From contig OX030970.1 of the NCBI GenBank assembly GCA_943735955.1, positions 6,507,202-6,571,201 of the forward strand: a stretch of 64,000 nucleotides of DNA, written 5' to 3'. Every line of letters begins with the position of its first letter. Position 1 is the stretch's first letter. Below are positions 23,701 to 37,995 of the stretch, one piece after another. Source of the stretch: Piscicola geometra (Eukaryota > Annelida > Clitellata > Hirudinida > Piscicolidae). A program made the position numbers and the translations under genes. Under the pieces are notes generated by a model. It was not told where the DNA came from, ran no database searches, and worked only from the letters and a program-made list of their open reading frames with translations.

Positions 23701-24679
23701 GGTGAAGACGGTGAAGACGGTGAAGACGGTGAATACGGTGAAGACGGTGAAGACGATGAAGACGGTGAAGACGATGAAGACGGTGAAGACGATGAAGACG
23801 GTGAAGACGGTGAAGACGAACGATGAAGACGATGAAGACGGTGAAGACGATGAGGACGATGAAGACGATGAAGACGGTGAAGACGGTGAAGACGGTGAAG
23901 ATGGTGAAGACGGTGAAGACGAACGATGAAGACGATGAAGACGGTGAAGACGATGAAGACGATGAAGACGGTGAAGACGGTGAAGACGATGAAGACGGTG
24001 AAGACGGTGAAGACGGTGAAGACGGTTAAGACGGTGAAGACGGTGAAGACGGTGAAGACGGTGAAGACGGTGAAGACGGTGAAGACGATGAAGACGGTGA
24101 AGACGATGAAGACGGTGAAGACGATGAAGACGGTGAAGACGGTGAAGACGAACGATGAAGACGATGAAGACGGTGAAGACGATGAGGACGATGAAGACGA
24201 TGAAGACGGTGAAGACGGTGAAGACGGTGAAGATGGTGAAGACGGTGAAGACGAACGATGAAGACGATGAAGACGATGAAGACGATGAAGACGTTGAAGA
24301 CGATGAAGACGGTGAAGACGAACGATGAAGACGAAGAAGACGGTGAAGACGATGAAGACGATGAAAACGGTGAAGACGATGAAGACGGTGAAGACGATGA
24401 AGACGGTGAAGACGATGAAGACGATGAAGACGAACGATGAAGACGGTGAAGACGGTGAAGACGGTGAAGACGGTGAAGACGATGAAGACGATGAAGATGG
24501 TGAAGACGATGAAGACGGTGAAGACGAACGATGAAGACGATGAAGACGGTGAAGACGATGAAGACGATGAAAACGGTGAAGACGATGAAGACGGTGAAGA
24601 CGATGAAGACGGTGAAGACGGTGAAGACGAACGATGAAGACGATGAATACGGTGAAGACGATGAAGACGGTGAAGACGA

Positions 24680-27600
24680 ATGATGAAGACGATGAAGACG
24701 GTGAAGACGATGAAGACGGTGAAGACGATGGAGACGGTGAAGACGGTGAAGACGATGAAGACGGTGAAGACGATGAAGACGATGAAGACGAACGATGAAG
24801 ACGGTGAAGACGGTGGAGACGGTGAAGACGGTGAAGACGGTGAAGACGATGAAGACGATGAAGACGGTGAAGACGAACGATGAAGACGATGAAGACGGTG
24901 AAGACGATGAAGACGGTGAAGACGATGAAGACGATGAAGACGGTGAAGACGATGAAGACGGTGAAGACGGTGAAGACGGTGAAGACGGTGAAGACGATGA
25001 AGACGATGAAGACGGTGGAGACGATGAAGACGATGAAGACGGTGAAGACGATGAAGACGATGAAGACGAACGATGAAGACGATGAAGTCGGTGAAGACGG
25101 TGAAGACGGTGAAGACGATGAAGACGGTGAAGACGATGAAGACGGTGAAGACGATGAAGACGGTGAAGGCGGTGAAGACGAACGATGAAGACGGTGAAGA
25201 CGATGAAGACGATGAAAACGGTGAAGACGATGAAGACGGTGAAGACGATGAAGACGGTGAAGACGGTGAAGACGGTGAAGACGGTGAAGACGGTGAAGAC
25301 GGTGAAGACGGTGAAGACGGTGAAGACGAACGATGAAGACGATGAAGACGGTGAAGACGATGAAGACGGTGAAGACGAACGATGAAGACGATGAAGACGG
25401 TGAAGACGATGAAGACGGTGAAGACGATGAAGACGGTGAAGACTGTGAAGACGGTGAAGACGGTGAAGACGATGAAGACGGTGAAGACGATGAAGACGGT
25501 GAAGACGATGAAGACGGTGAAGACGGTGAAGACGAACGATGAAGACGATGAAGACGGTGAAGACGATGAAGACGATGAAAACGGTGAAGACGATGAAGAC
25601 GGTGAAGACGATGAAGACGGTGAAGACGATGAAGACGATGAAGACGAACGATGAAGACGGTGAAGACGGTGAAGACGATGAAGACGATGAAAACGGTGAA
25701 GACGATGAAGACGGTGAAGACGATGAAGACGAACGATGAAGACGATGAAGACGGTGAAGACGATGAAGACGGTGAAGACGAACGATGAAGACGATGAAGA
25801 CGGTGAAGACGATGAAGACGGTGAAGACGATGGAGACGGTGAAGACGGTGAAGACGATGAAGACGGTGAAGACGATGAAGACGATGAAGACGAACGATGA
25901 AGACGGTGAAGACGGTGGAGACGGTGAAGACGGTGAAGACGATGAAGACGATGAAGACGGTGAAGACGAACGATGAAGACGATGAAGACGGTGAAGACGA
26001 TGAAGACGGTGAAGACGATGAAGACGATGAAGACGGTGAAGACGATGAAGACGGTGAAGACGGTGAAGACGGTGAAGACGGTGAAGACGATGAAGACGAT
26101 GAAGACGGTGGAGACGATGAAGACGATGAAGACGGTGAAGACGATGAAGACGATGAAGACGAACGATGAAGACGATGAAGACGATGAAAACGGTGAAGAC
26201 GATGAAGACGGTGAAGACGGTGAAGACGAACGATGAAGACGATGAAGACGGTGAAGACGATGAAGACGGTGAAGACGAATGATGAAGACGATGAAGACGG
26301 TGAAGACGATGAAGACGGTGAAGACGATGGAGACGGTGAAGACGGTGAAGACGATGAAGACGGTGAAGACGATGAAGACGATGAAGACGAACGATGAAGA
26401 CGGTGAAGACGGTGGAGACGGTGAAGACGGTGAAGACGGTGAAGACGATGAAGACGATGAAGACGGTGAAGACGAACGATGAAGACGATGAAGACGGTGA
26501 AGACGATGAAGACGGTGAAGACGATGAAGACGATGAAGACGGTGAAGACGATGAAGACGGTGAAGACGGTGAAGACGGTGAAGACGGTGAAGACGATGAA
26601 GACGATGAAGACGGTGGAGACGATGAAGACGATGAAGACGGTGAAGACGATGAAGACGATGAAGACGAACGATGAAGACGATGAAGTCGGTGAAGACGGT
26701 GAAGACGGTGAAGACGATGAAGACGGTGAAGACGATGAAGACGGTGAAGACGATGAAGACGGTGAAGGCGGTGAAGACGAACGATGAAGACGGTGAAGAC
26801 GATGAAGACGATGAAAACGATGAAGACGATGAAGACGGTGAAGACGATGAAGACGGTGAAGACGGTGAAGACGGTGAAGACGGTGAAGACGGTGAAGACG
26901 GTGAAGACGGTGAAGACGGTGAAGACGAACGATGAAGACGATGAAGACGGTGAAGACGAACGATGAAGACGATGAAGACGGTGAAGACGATGAAGACGGT
27001 GAAGACGATGAAGACGGTGAAGACTGTGAAGACGGTGAAGACGGTGAAGACGATGAAGACGGTGAAGACGATGAAGACGGTGAAGACGATGAAGACGGTG
27101 AAGACGGTGAAGACGAACGATGAAGACGATGAAGACGGTGAAGACGATGAAGACGATGAAAACGGTGAAGACGATGAAGACGGTGAAGACGATGAAGACG
27201 GTGAAGACGGTGAAGACGGTGAAGACGGTGAAGACGATGAAGACGATGAAGACGGTGGAGACGATGAAGACGATGAAGACGGTGAAGACGATGAAGACGA
27301 TGAAGACGAACGATGAAGACGATGAAGTCGGTGAAGACGGTGAAGACGGTGAAGACGATGAAGACGGTGAAGACGATGAAGACGGTGAAGACGATGAAGA
27401 CGGTGAAGGCGGTGAAGACGAACGATGAAGACGGTGAAGACGATGAAGACGATGAAAACGATGAAGACGATGAAGACGGTGAAGACGATGAAGACGGTGA
27501 AGACGGTGAAGACGGTGAAGACGGTGAAGACGGTGAAGACGGTGAAGACGGTGAAGACGGTGAAGACGAACGATGAAGACGATGAAGACGGTGAAGACGA

Positions 27601-30600
27601 ACGATGAAGACGATGAAGACGGTGAAGACGATGAAGACGGTGAAGACGATGAAGACGGTGAAGACTGTGAAGACGGTGAAGACGGTGAAGACGATGAAGA
27701 CGGTGAAGACGATGAAGACGGTGAAGACGATGAAGACGGTGAAGACGGTGAAGACGAACGATGAAGACGATGAAGACGGTGAAGACGATGAAGACGATGA
27801 AAACGGTGAAGACGATGAAGACGGTGAAGACGATGAAGACGGTGAAGACGATGAAGACGATGAAGACGAACGATGAAGACGGTGAAGACGGTGAAGACGA
27901 TGAAGACGATGAAAACGGTGAAGACGATGAAGACGGTGAAGACGATGAAGACGGTGAAGACGGTGAAGACGAACGATGAAGACGATGAAGACGGTGAAGA
28001 CGATGAAGACGGTGAAGACGAACGATGAAGACGATGAAGACGGTGAAGACGATGAAGACGGTGAAGACGATGGAGACGGTGAAGACGGTGAAGACGATGA
28101 AGACGGTGAAGACGATGAAGACGATGAAGACGAACGATGAAGACGGTGAAGACGGTGGAGACGGTGAAGACGGTGAAGACGATGAAGACGATGAAGACGG
28201 TGAAGACGAACGATGAAGACGATGAAGACGGTGAAGACGATGAAGACGGTGAAGACGATGAAGACGATGAAGACGGTGAAGACGATGAAGACGGTGAAGA
28301 CGGTGAAGACGGTGAAGACGGTGAAGACGATGAAGACGATGAAGACGGTGGAGACGATGAAGACGATGAAGACGGTGAAGACGATGAAGACGATGAAGAC
28401 GAACGATGAAGACGATGAAGACGATGAAAACGGTGAAGACGATGAAGACGGTGAAGACGATGAAGACGGTGAAGACGATGAAGACGGTGAAGACGATGAA
28501 GACGGTGAAGACGGTGAAGACGAACGATGAAGACGATGAAGACGGTGAAGACGATGAAGACGGTGAAGACGAACGATGAAGACGATGAAGACGGTGAAGA
28601 CGATGAAGACGGTGAAGACGATGGAGACGGTGAAGACGGTGAAAACGATGAAGACGGTGAAGACGATGAAGACGATGAAAACGAACGATGAAGACGGTGA
28701 AGACGGTGGAGACGGTGAAGACGGTGAAGACGATGAAGACGATGAAGACGGTGAAGACGAACGATGAAGACGATGAAGACGGTGAAGACGATGAAGACGG
28801 TGAAGACGATGAAGACGATGAAGACGGTGAAGACGATGAAGACGGTGAAGACGGTGAAGACGGTGAAGACGATGAAGACGGTGAAGACGATGAAGACGGT
28901 GAAGACGATGAAGACGGTGAAGGCGGTGAAGACGAACGATGAAGACGGTGAAGACGATGAAGACGATGAAAACGGTGAAGACGATGAAGACGGTGAAGAC
29001 GATGAAGACGGTGAAGACGGTGAAGACGGTGAAGACGGTGAAGACGGTGAAGACGGTGAAGACGGTGAAGACGGTGAAGACGAACGATGAAGACGATGAA
29101 GACGGTGAAGACGATGAAGACGGTGAAGACGAACGATGAAGACGATGAAGACGGTGAAGACGATGAAGACGGTGAAGACGATGAAGACGGTGAAGACTGT
29201 GAAGACGGTGAAGACGGTGAAGACGATGAAGACGGTGAAGACGATGAAGACGGTGAAGACGATGAAGACGGTGAAGACGGTGAAGACGAACGATGAAGAC
29301 GATGAAGACGGTGAAGACGATGAAGACGATGAAAACGGTGAAGACGATGAAGACGGTGAAGACGATGAAGACGGTGAAGACGATGAAGACGATGAAGACG
29401 AACGATGAAGACGGTGAAGACGGTGAAGACGATGAAGACGATGAAAACGGTGAAGACGATGAAGACGGTGAAGACGATGAAGACGGTGAAGACGGTGAAG
29501 ACGAACGATGAAGACGATGAAGACGGTGAAGACGATGAAGACGGTGAAGACGAACGATGAAGACGATGAAGACGGTGAAGACGATGAAGACGGTGAAGAC
29601 GATGGAGACGGTGAAGACGGTGAAGACGATGAAGACGGTGAAGACGATGAAGACGATGAAGACGAACGATGAAGACGGTGAAGACGGTGGAGACGGTGAA
29701 GACGGTGAAGACGATGAAGACGATGAAGACGGTGAAGACGAACGATGAAGACGATGAAGACGGTGAAGACGATGAAGACGGTGAAGACGATGAAGACGAT
29801 GAAGACGGTGAAGACGATGAAGACGGTGAAGACGGTGAAGACGATGAAGACGGTGAAGACGATGAAGACGATGAAGACGAACGATGAAGACGATGAAGAC
29901 GATGAAAACGGTGAAGACGATGAAGACGGTGAAGACGATGAAGACGGTGAAGACGATGAAGACGGTGAAGACGATGAAGACGGTGAAGACGGTGAAGACG
30001 AACGATGAAGACGATGAAGACGGTGAAGACGATGAAGACGGTGAAGACGAACGATGAAGACGATGAAGACGGTGAAGACGATGAAGACGGTGAAGACGAT
30101 GGAGACGGTGAAGACGGTGAAAACGATGAAGACGGTGAAGACGATGAAGACGATGAAAACGAACGATGAAGACGGTGAAGACGGTGGAGACGGTGAAGAC
30201 GGTGAAGACGATGAAGACGATGAAGACGGTGAAGACGAACGATGAAGACGATGAAGACGGTGAAGACGATGAAGACGGTGAAGACGATGAAGACGATGAA
30301 GACGGTGAAGACGATGAAGACGGTGAAGACGGTGAAGACGGTGAAGACGATGAAGACGGTGAAGACGATGAAGACGGTGAAGACGATGAAGACGGTGAAG
30401 GCGGTGAAGACGAACGATGAAGACGGTGAAGACGATGAAGACGATGAAAACGGTGAAGACGATGAAGACGGTGAAGACGATGAAGACGGTGAAGACGATG
30501 AAGACGGTGAAGACGGTGAAGACGGTGAAGACGGTGAAGACGGTGAAGACGGTGAAGACGGTGAAGACGAACGATGAAGACGATGAAGACGGTGAAGACG

Positions 30601-33600
30601 ATGAAGACGGTGAAGACGAACGATGAAGACGATGAAGACGGTGAAGATGATGAAGACGGTGAAGACGATGAAGACGGTGAAGACTGTGAAGACGGTGAAG
30701 ACGGTGAAGACGATGAAGACGGTGAAGACGATGAAGACGGTGAAGACGATGAAGACGGTGAAGACGGTGAAGACGAACGATGAAGACGATGAAGACGGTG
30801 AAGACGATGAAGACGATGAAAACGGTGAAGACGATGAAGACGGTGAAGACGATGAAGACGGTGAAGACGATGAAGACGATGAAGACGAACGATGAAGACG
30901 GTGAAGACGGTGAAGACGATGAAGACGATGAAAACGGTGAAGACGATGAAGACGGTGAAGACGATGAAGACGGTGAAGACGGTGAAGACGAACGATGAAG
31001 ACGATGAAGACGGTGAAGACGATGAAGACGGTGAAGACGAACGATGAAGACGATGAAGACGGTGAAGACGATGAAGACGGTGAAGACGATGGAGACGGTG
31101 AAGACGGTGAAGACGATGAAGACGGTGAAGACGATGAAGACGATGAAGACGAACGATGAAGACGGTGAAGACGGTGGAGACGGTGAAGACGGTGAAGACG
31201 ATGAAGACGATGAAGACGGTGAAGACGAACGATGAAGACGATGAAGACGGTGAAGACGATGAAGACGGTGAAGACGATGAAGACGATGAAGACGGTGAAG
31301 ACGATGAAGACGGTGAAGACGGTGAAGACGGTGAAGACGATGAAGACGGTGAAGACGATGAAGACGATGAAGACGAACGATGAAGACGATGAAGACGATG
31401 AAAACGGTGAAGACGATGAAGACGGTGAAGACGATGAAGACGGTGAAGACGATGAAGACGGTGAAGACGATGAAGACGGTGAAGACGGTGAAGACGAACG
31501 ATGAAGACGATGAAGACGGTGAAGACGATGAAGACGGTGAAGACGAACGATGAAGACGATGAAGACGGTGAAGACGATGAAGACGGTGAAGACGATGGAG
31601 ACGGTGAAGACGGTGAAAACGATGAAGACGGTGAAGACGATGAAGACGATGAAAACGAACGATGAAGACGGTGAAGACGGTGGAGACGGTGAAGACGGTG
31701 AAGACGATGAAGACGATGAAGACGGTGAAGACGAACGATGAAGACGATGAAGACGGTGAAGACGATGAAGACGGTGAAGACGATGAAGACGATGAAGACG
31801 GTGAAGACGATGAAGACGGTGAAGACGGTGAAGACGGTGAAGACGATGAAGACGGTGAAGACGATGAAGACGGTGAAGACGATGAAGACGGTGAAGGCGG
31901 TGAAGACGAACGATGAAGACGGTGAAGACGATGAAGACGATGAAAACGGTGAAGACGATGAAGACGGTGAAGACGATGAAGACGGTGAAGACGGTGAAGA
32001 CGGTGAAGACGGTGAAGACGGTGAAGACGGTGAAGACGGTGAAGACGAACGATGAAGACGATGAAGACGGTGAAGACGATGAAGACGGTGAAGACGAACG
32101 ATGAAGACGATGAAGACGGTGAAGACGATGAAGACGGTGAAGACGAAGAAGACGGTGAAGACTGTGAAGACGGTGAAGACGGTGAAGACGATGAAGACGG
32201 TGAAGACGATGAAGACGGTGAAGACGATGAAGACGGTGAAGACGGTGAAGACGAACGATGAAGACGATGAAGACGGTGAAGACGATGAAGACGATGAAAA
32301 CGGTGAAGACGATGAAGACGGTGAAGACGATGAAGACGGTGAAGACGATGAAGACGATGAAGACGAACGATGAAGACGGTGAAGACGGTGAAGACGATGA
32401 AGACGATGAAAACGGTGAAGACGATGAAGACGGTGAAGACGATGAAGACGGTGAAGACGGTGAAGACGAACGATGAAGACGATGAAGACGGTGAAGACGA
32501 TGAAGACGGTGAAGACGAACGATGAAGACGATGAAGACGGTGAAGACGATGAAGACGGTGAAGACGATGGAGACGGTGAAGACGGTGAAGACGATGAAGA
32601 CGGTGAAGACGATGAAGACGATGAAGACGAACGATGAAGACGGTGAAGACGGTGGAGACGGTGAAGACGGTGAAGACGATGAAGACGATGAAGACGGTGA
32701 AGACGAACGATGAAGACGATGAAGACGGTGAAGACGATGAAGACGGTGAAGACGATGAAGACGATGAAGACGGTGAAGACGATGAAGACGGTGAAGACGG
32801 TGAAGACGGTGAAGACGGTGAAGACGATGAAGACGATGAAGACGGTGGAGACGATGAAGACGATGAAGACGGTGAAGACGGTGAAGACGGTGAAGACGAA
32901 CGATGAAGACGGTGAAGACGGTGAAGACGATGAAGACGATGAAAACGGTGAAGACGATGAAGACGGTGAAGACGATGAAGACGGTGAAGACGGTGAAGAC
33001 GAACGATGAAGACGATGAAGACGGTGAAGACGATGAAGACGGTGAAGACGAACGATGAAGACGATGAAGACGGTGAAGACGATGAAGACGGTGAAGACGA
33101 TGGAGACGGTGAAGACGGTGAAGACGATGAAGACGGTGAAGACGATGAAGACGATGAAGACGAACGATGAAGACGGTGAAGACGGTGGAGACGGTGAAGA
33201 CGGTGAAGACGATGAAGACGATGAAGACGGTGAAGACGAACGATGAAGACGATGAAGACGGTGAAGACGATGAAGACGGTGAAGACGATGAAGACGATGA
33301 AGACGGTGAAGACGATGAAGACGGTGAAGACGGTGAAGACGGTGAAGACGATGAAGACGGTGAAGACGATGAAGACGATGAAGACGAACGATGAAGACGA
33401 TGAAGACGATGAAAACGGTGAAGACGATGAAGACGGTGAAGACGATGAAGACGGTGAAGACGATGAAGACGGTGAAGACGATGAAGACGGTGAAGACGGT
33501 GAAGACGAACGATGAAGACGATGAAGACGGTGAAGACGATGAAGACGGTGAAGACGAACGATGAAGACGATGAAGACGGTGAAGACGATGAAGACGGTGA

Positions 33601-36600
33601 AGACGATGGAGACGGTGAAGACGGTGAAAACGATGAAGACGGTGAAGACGATGAAGACGATGAAAACGAACGATGAAGACGGTGAAGACGGTGGAGACGG
33701 TGAAGACGGTGAAGACGATGAAGACGATGAAGACGGTGAAGACGAACGATGAAGACGATGAAGACGGTGAAGACGATGAAGACGGTGAAGACGATGAAGA
33801 CGATGAAGACGGTGAAGACGATGAAGACGGTGAAGACGGTGAAGACGGTGAAGACGATGAAGACGGTGAAGACGATGAAGACGGTGAAGACGATGAAGAC
33901 GGTGAAGGCGGTGAAGACGAACGATGAAGACGGTGAAGACGATGAAGACGATGAAAACGGTGAAGACGATGAAGACGGTGAAGACGATGAAGACGGTGAA
34001 GACGATGAAGACGGTGAAGACGGTGAAGACGGTGAAGACGGTGAAGACGGTGAAGACGGTGAAGACGGTGAAGACGGTGAAGACGAACGATGAAGACGAT
34101 GAAGACGGTGAAGACGATGAAGACGGTGAAGACGAACGATGAAGACGATGAAGACGGTGAAGATGATGAAGACGGTGAAGACGATGAAGACGGTGAAGAC
34201 TGTGAAGACGGTGAAGACGGTGAAGACGATGAAGACGGTGAAGACGATGAAGACGGTGAAGACGATGAAGACGGTGAAGACGGTGAAGACGAACGATGAA
34301 GACGATGAAGACGGTGAAGACGATGAAGACGATGAAAACGGTGAAGACGATGAAGACGGTGAAGACGATGAAGACGGTGAAGACGATGAAGACGATGAAG
34401 ACGAACGATGAAGACGGTGAAGACGGTGAAGACGATGAAGACGATGAAAACGGTGAAGACGATGAAGACGGTGAAGACGATGAAGACGGTGAAGACGGTG
34501 AAGACGAACGATGAAGACGATGAAGACGGTGAAGACGATGAAGACGGTGAAGACGAACGATGAAGACGATGAAGACGGTGAAGACGATGAAGACGGTGAA
34601 GACGATGGAGACGGTGAAGACGGTGAAGACGATGAAGACGGTGAAGACGATGAAGACGATGAAGACGAACGATGAAGACGGTGAAGACGGTGGAGACGGT
34701 GAAGACGGTGAAGACGATGAAGACGATGAAGACGGTGAAGACGAACGATGAAGACGATGAAGACGGTGAAGACGATGAAGACGGTGAAGACGATGAAGAC
34801 GATGAAGACGGTGAAGACGATGAAGACGGTGAAGACGGTGAAGACGGTGAAGACGATGAAGACGGTGAAGACGATGAAGACGATGAAGACGAACGATGAA
34901 GACGATGAAGACGATGAAAACGGTGAAGACGATGAAGACGGTGAAGACGATGAAGACGGTGAAGACGATGAAGACGGTGAAGACGATGAAGACGGTGAAG
35001 ACGGTGAAGACGAACGATGAAGACGATGAAGACGGTGAAGACGATGAAGACGGTGAAGACGAACGATGAAGACGATGAAGACGGTGAAGACGATGAAGAC
35101 GGTGAAGACGATGGAGACGGTGAAGACGGTGAAAACGATGAAGACGGTGAAGACGATGAAGACGATGAAAACGAACGATGAAGACGGTGAAGACGGTGGA
35201 GACGGTGAAGACGGTGAAGACGATGAAGACGATGAAGACGGTGAAGACGAACGATGAAGACGATGAAGACGGTGAAGACGATGAAGACGGTGAAGACGAT
35301 GAAGACGATGAAGACGGTGAAGACGATGAAGACGGTGAAGACGGTGAAGACGGTGAAGACGATGAAGACGGTGAAGACGATGAAGACGGTGAAGACGATG
35401 AAGACGGTGAAGACGATGAAGACGGTGAAGGCGGTGAAGACGAACGATGAAGACGATGAAAACGGTGAAAACGATGAAGACGGTGAAGACGATGAAGACG
35501 GTGAAGACGGTGAAGACGGTGAAGACGGTGAAGACGGTGAAGACGGTGAAGACGGTGAAGACGAACGATGAAGACGATGAAGACGGTGAAGACGATGAAG
35601 ACGGTGAAGACGAACGATGAAGACGATGAAGACGGTGAAGACGATGAAGACGGTGAAGACGATGAAGACGGTGAAGACTGTGAAGACGGTGAAGACGGTG
35701 AAGACGATGAAGACGGTGAAGACGATGAAGACGGTGAAGACGATGAAGACGGTGAAGACGGTGAAGACGAACGATGAAGACGATGAAGACGGTGAAGACG
35801 ATGAAGACGATGAAAACGGTGAAGACGATGAAGACGGTGAAGACGATGAAGACGGTGAAGACGATGAAGACGATGAAGACGAACGATGAAGACGGTGAAG
35901 ACGGTGAAGACGATGAAGACGATGAAAACGGTGAAGACGATGAAGACGGTGAAGACGATGAAGACGGTGAAGACGGTGAAGACGAACGATGAAGACGATG
36001 AAGACGGTGAAGACGATGAAGACGGTGAAGACGAACGATGAAGACGATGAAGACGGTGAAGACGATGAAGACGGTGAAGACGATGGAGACGGTGAAGACG
36101 GTGAAGACGATGAAGACGGTGAAGACGATGAAGACGATGAAGACGAACGATGAAGACGGTGAAGACGGTGGAGACGGTGAAGACGGTGAAGACGATGAAG
36201 ACGATGAAGACGGTGAAGACGAACGATGAAGACGATGAAGACGGTGAAGACGATGAAGACGGTGAAGACGATGAAGACGATGAAGACGGTGAAGACGATG
36301 AAGACGGTGAAGACGGTGAAGACGGTGAAGACGGTGAAGACGATGAAGACGATGAAGACGGTGGAGACGATGAAGACGATGAAGACGGTGAAGACGATGA
36401 AGACGATGAAGACGAACGATGAAGACGATGAAGACGATGAAAACGGTGAAGACGATGAAGACGGTGAAGACGATGAAGACGGTGAAGACGATGAAGACGG
36501 TGAAGACGATGAAGACGGTGAAGACGGTGAAGACGAACGATGAAGACGATGAAGACGGTGAAGACGATGAAGACGGTGAAGACGAACGATGAAGACGATG

Positions 36601-37620
36601 AAGACGGTGAAGACGATGAAGACGGTGAAGACGATGGAGACGGTGAAGACGGTGAAAACGATGAAGACGGTGAAGACGATGAAGACGATGAAAACGAACG
36701 ATGAAGACGGTGAAGACGGTGGAGACGGTGAAGACGGTGAAGACGATGAAGACGATGAAGACGGTGAAGACGAACGATGAAGACGATGAAGACGGTGAAG
36801 ACGATGAAGACGGTGAAGACGATGAAGACGATGAAGACGGTGAAGACGATGAAGACGGTGAAGACGGTGAAGACGGTGAAGACGGTGAAGACGATGAAGA
36901 CGATGAAGACGGTGGAGACGATGAAGACGAACGATGAAGACGATGAAGACGGTGAAGACGGTGAAGACGGTGAAGACGATGAAGACGGTGAAGACGATGA
37001 AGACGATGAAAACGGTGAAGACGATGAAGACGGTGAAGACGATGAAGACGGTGAAGACGGTGAAGACGGTGAATACGAACGATGAAGACGATGAAGACGG
37101 TGAAGACGATGAAGACGGTGAAGACGAACGATGAAGACGATGAAGACGGTGAAGACGATGAAGACGGTGAAGACGATGGAGACGGTGAAGACGGTGAAAA
37201 CGATGAAGACGGTGAAGACGATGAAGACGATGAAGACGAACGATGAAGACGGTGAAGACGGTGGAGACGGTGAAGACGGTGAAGACGATGAAGACGATGA
37301 AGACGGTGAAGACGAACGATGAAGACGATGAAGACGGTGAAGACGATGAAGACGGTGAAGACGATGAAGACGATGAAGACGGTGAAGACGATGAAGACGG
37401 TGAAGACGGTGAAGACGGTGAAGACGGTGAAGACGATGAAGACGATGAAGACGGTGGAGACGATGAAGACGATGAAGACGGTGAAGACGATGAAGACGAT
37501 GAAGACGAACGATGAAGACGATGAAGACGGTGAAGACGGTGAAGACGGTGAAGACGATGAAGACGGTGAAGACGATGAAGACGGTGAAGACGATGAAGAC
37601 GGTGAAGGCGGTGAAGACGA
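24680..37620 (+). repeat. ~1.5-kb higher-order repeat domain (GATGGAGACGG marker)
   Basis: A block carrying GATGGAGACGG and GGTGGAGACGG recurs with near-identical sequence starting at 25785, 28025, 28576, 29557, 30054, 31044, 31550, 32522, 33055, 33561, 34560, 35066, 36038, 36589 and 37131, with related blocks at 24680 and 26279. From 28025 spacings mostly alternate between about 500-550 and 970-1,000 bp, giving a compound period near 1.5 kb. A second marker, GAAGGCGGTG, occurs in the longer intervals. Some blocks carry GAAAACGATG and GAAAACGAACG where sister blocks have GAAGAC, which defines two alternating sub-types. The strong similarity implies recent amplification. Confidence 0.8.
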
Positions 37621-37995
37621 ACGATGAAGACGGTGAAGACGATGAAGACGATGAAAACGGTGAAGACGATGAAGACGGTGAAGACGATGAAGACGGTGAA
37701 GACGGTGAAGACGGTGAAGACGGTGAAGACGATGAAGACGGTGAAGACGGTGAAGACGGTGAATACGAACGATGAAGACGATGAAGACGGTGAAGACGAT
37801 GAAGACGGTGAAGACGATGAAGACGGTGAAGACGAACGATGAAGACGATGAAGACGGTGAAGACGATGAAGACGGTGAAGACGATGAAGACGGTGAAGAC
37901 GGTGAAGACGGTGAAGACGGTGAAGACGATGAAGACGGTGAAGACGATGAAGACGGTGAAGACGATGAAGACGGTGAAGACGGTGAAGACGAACG

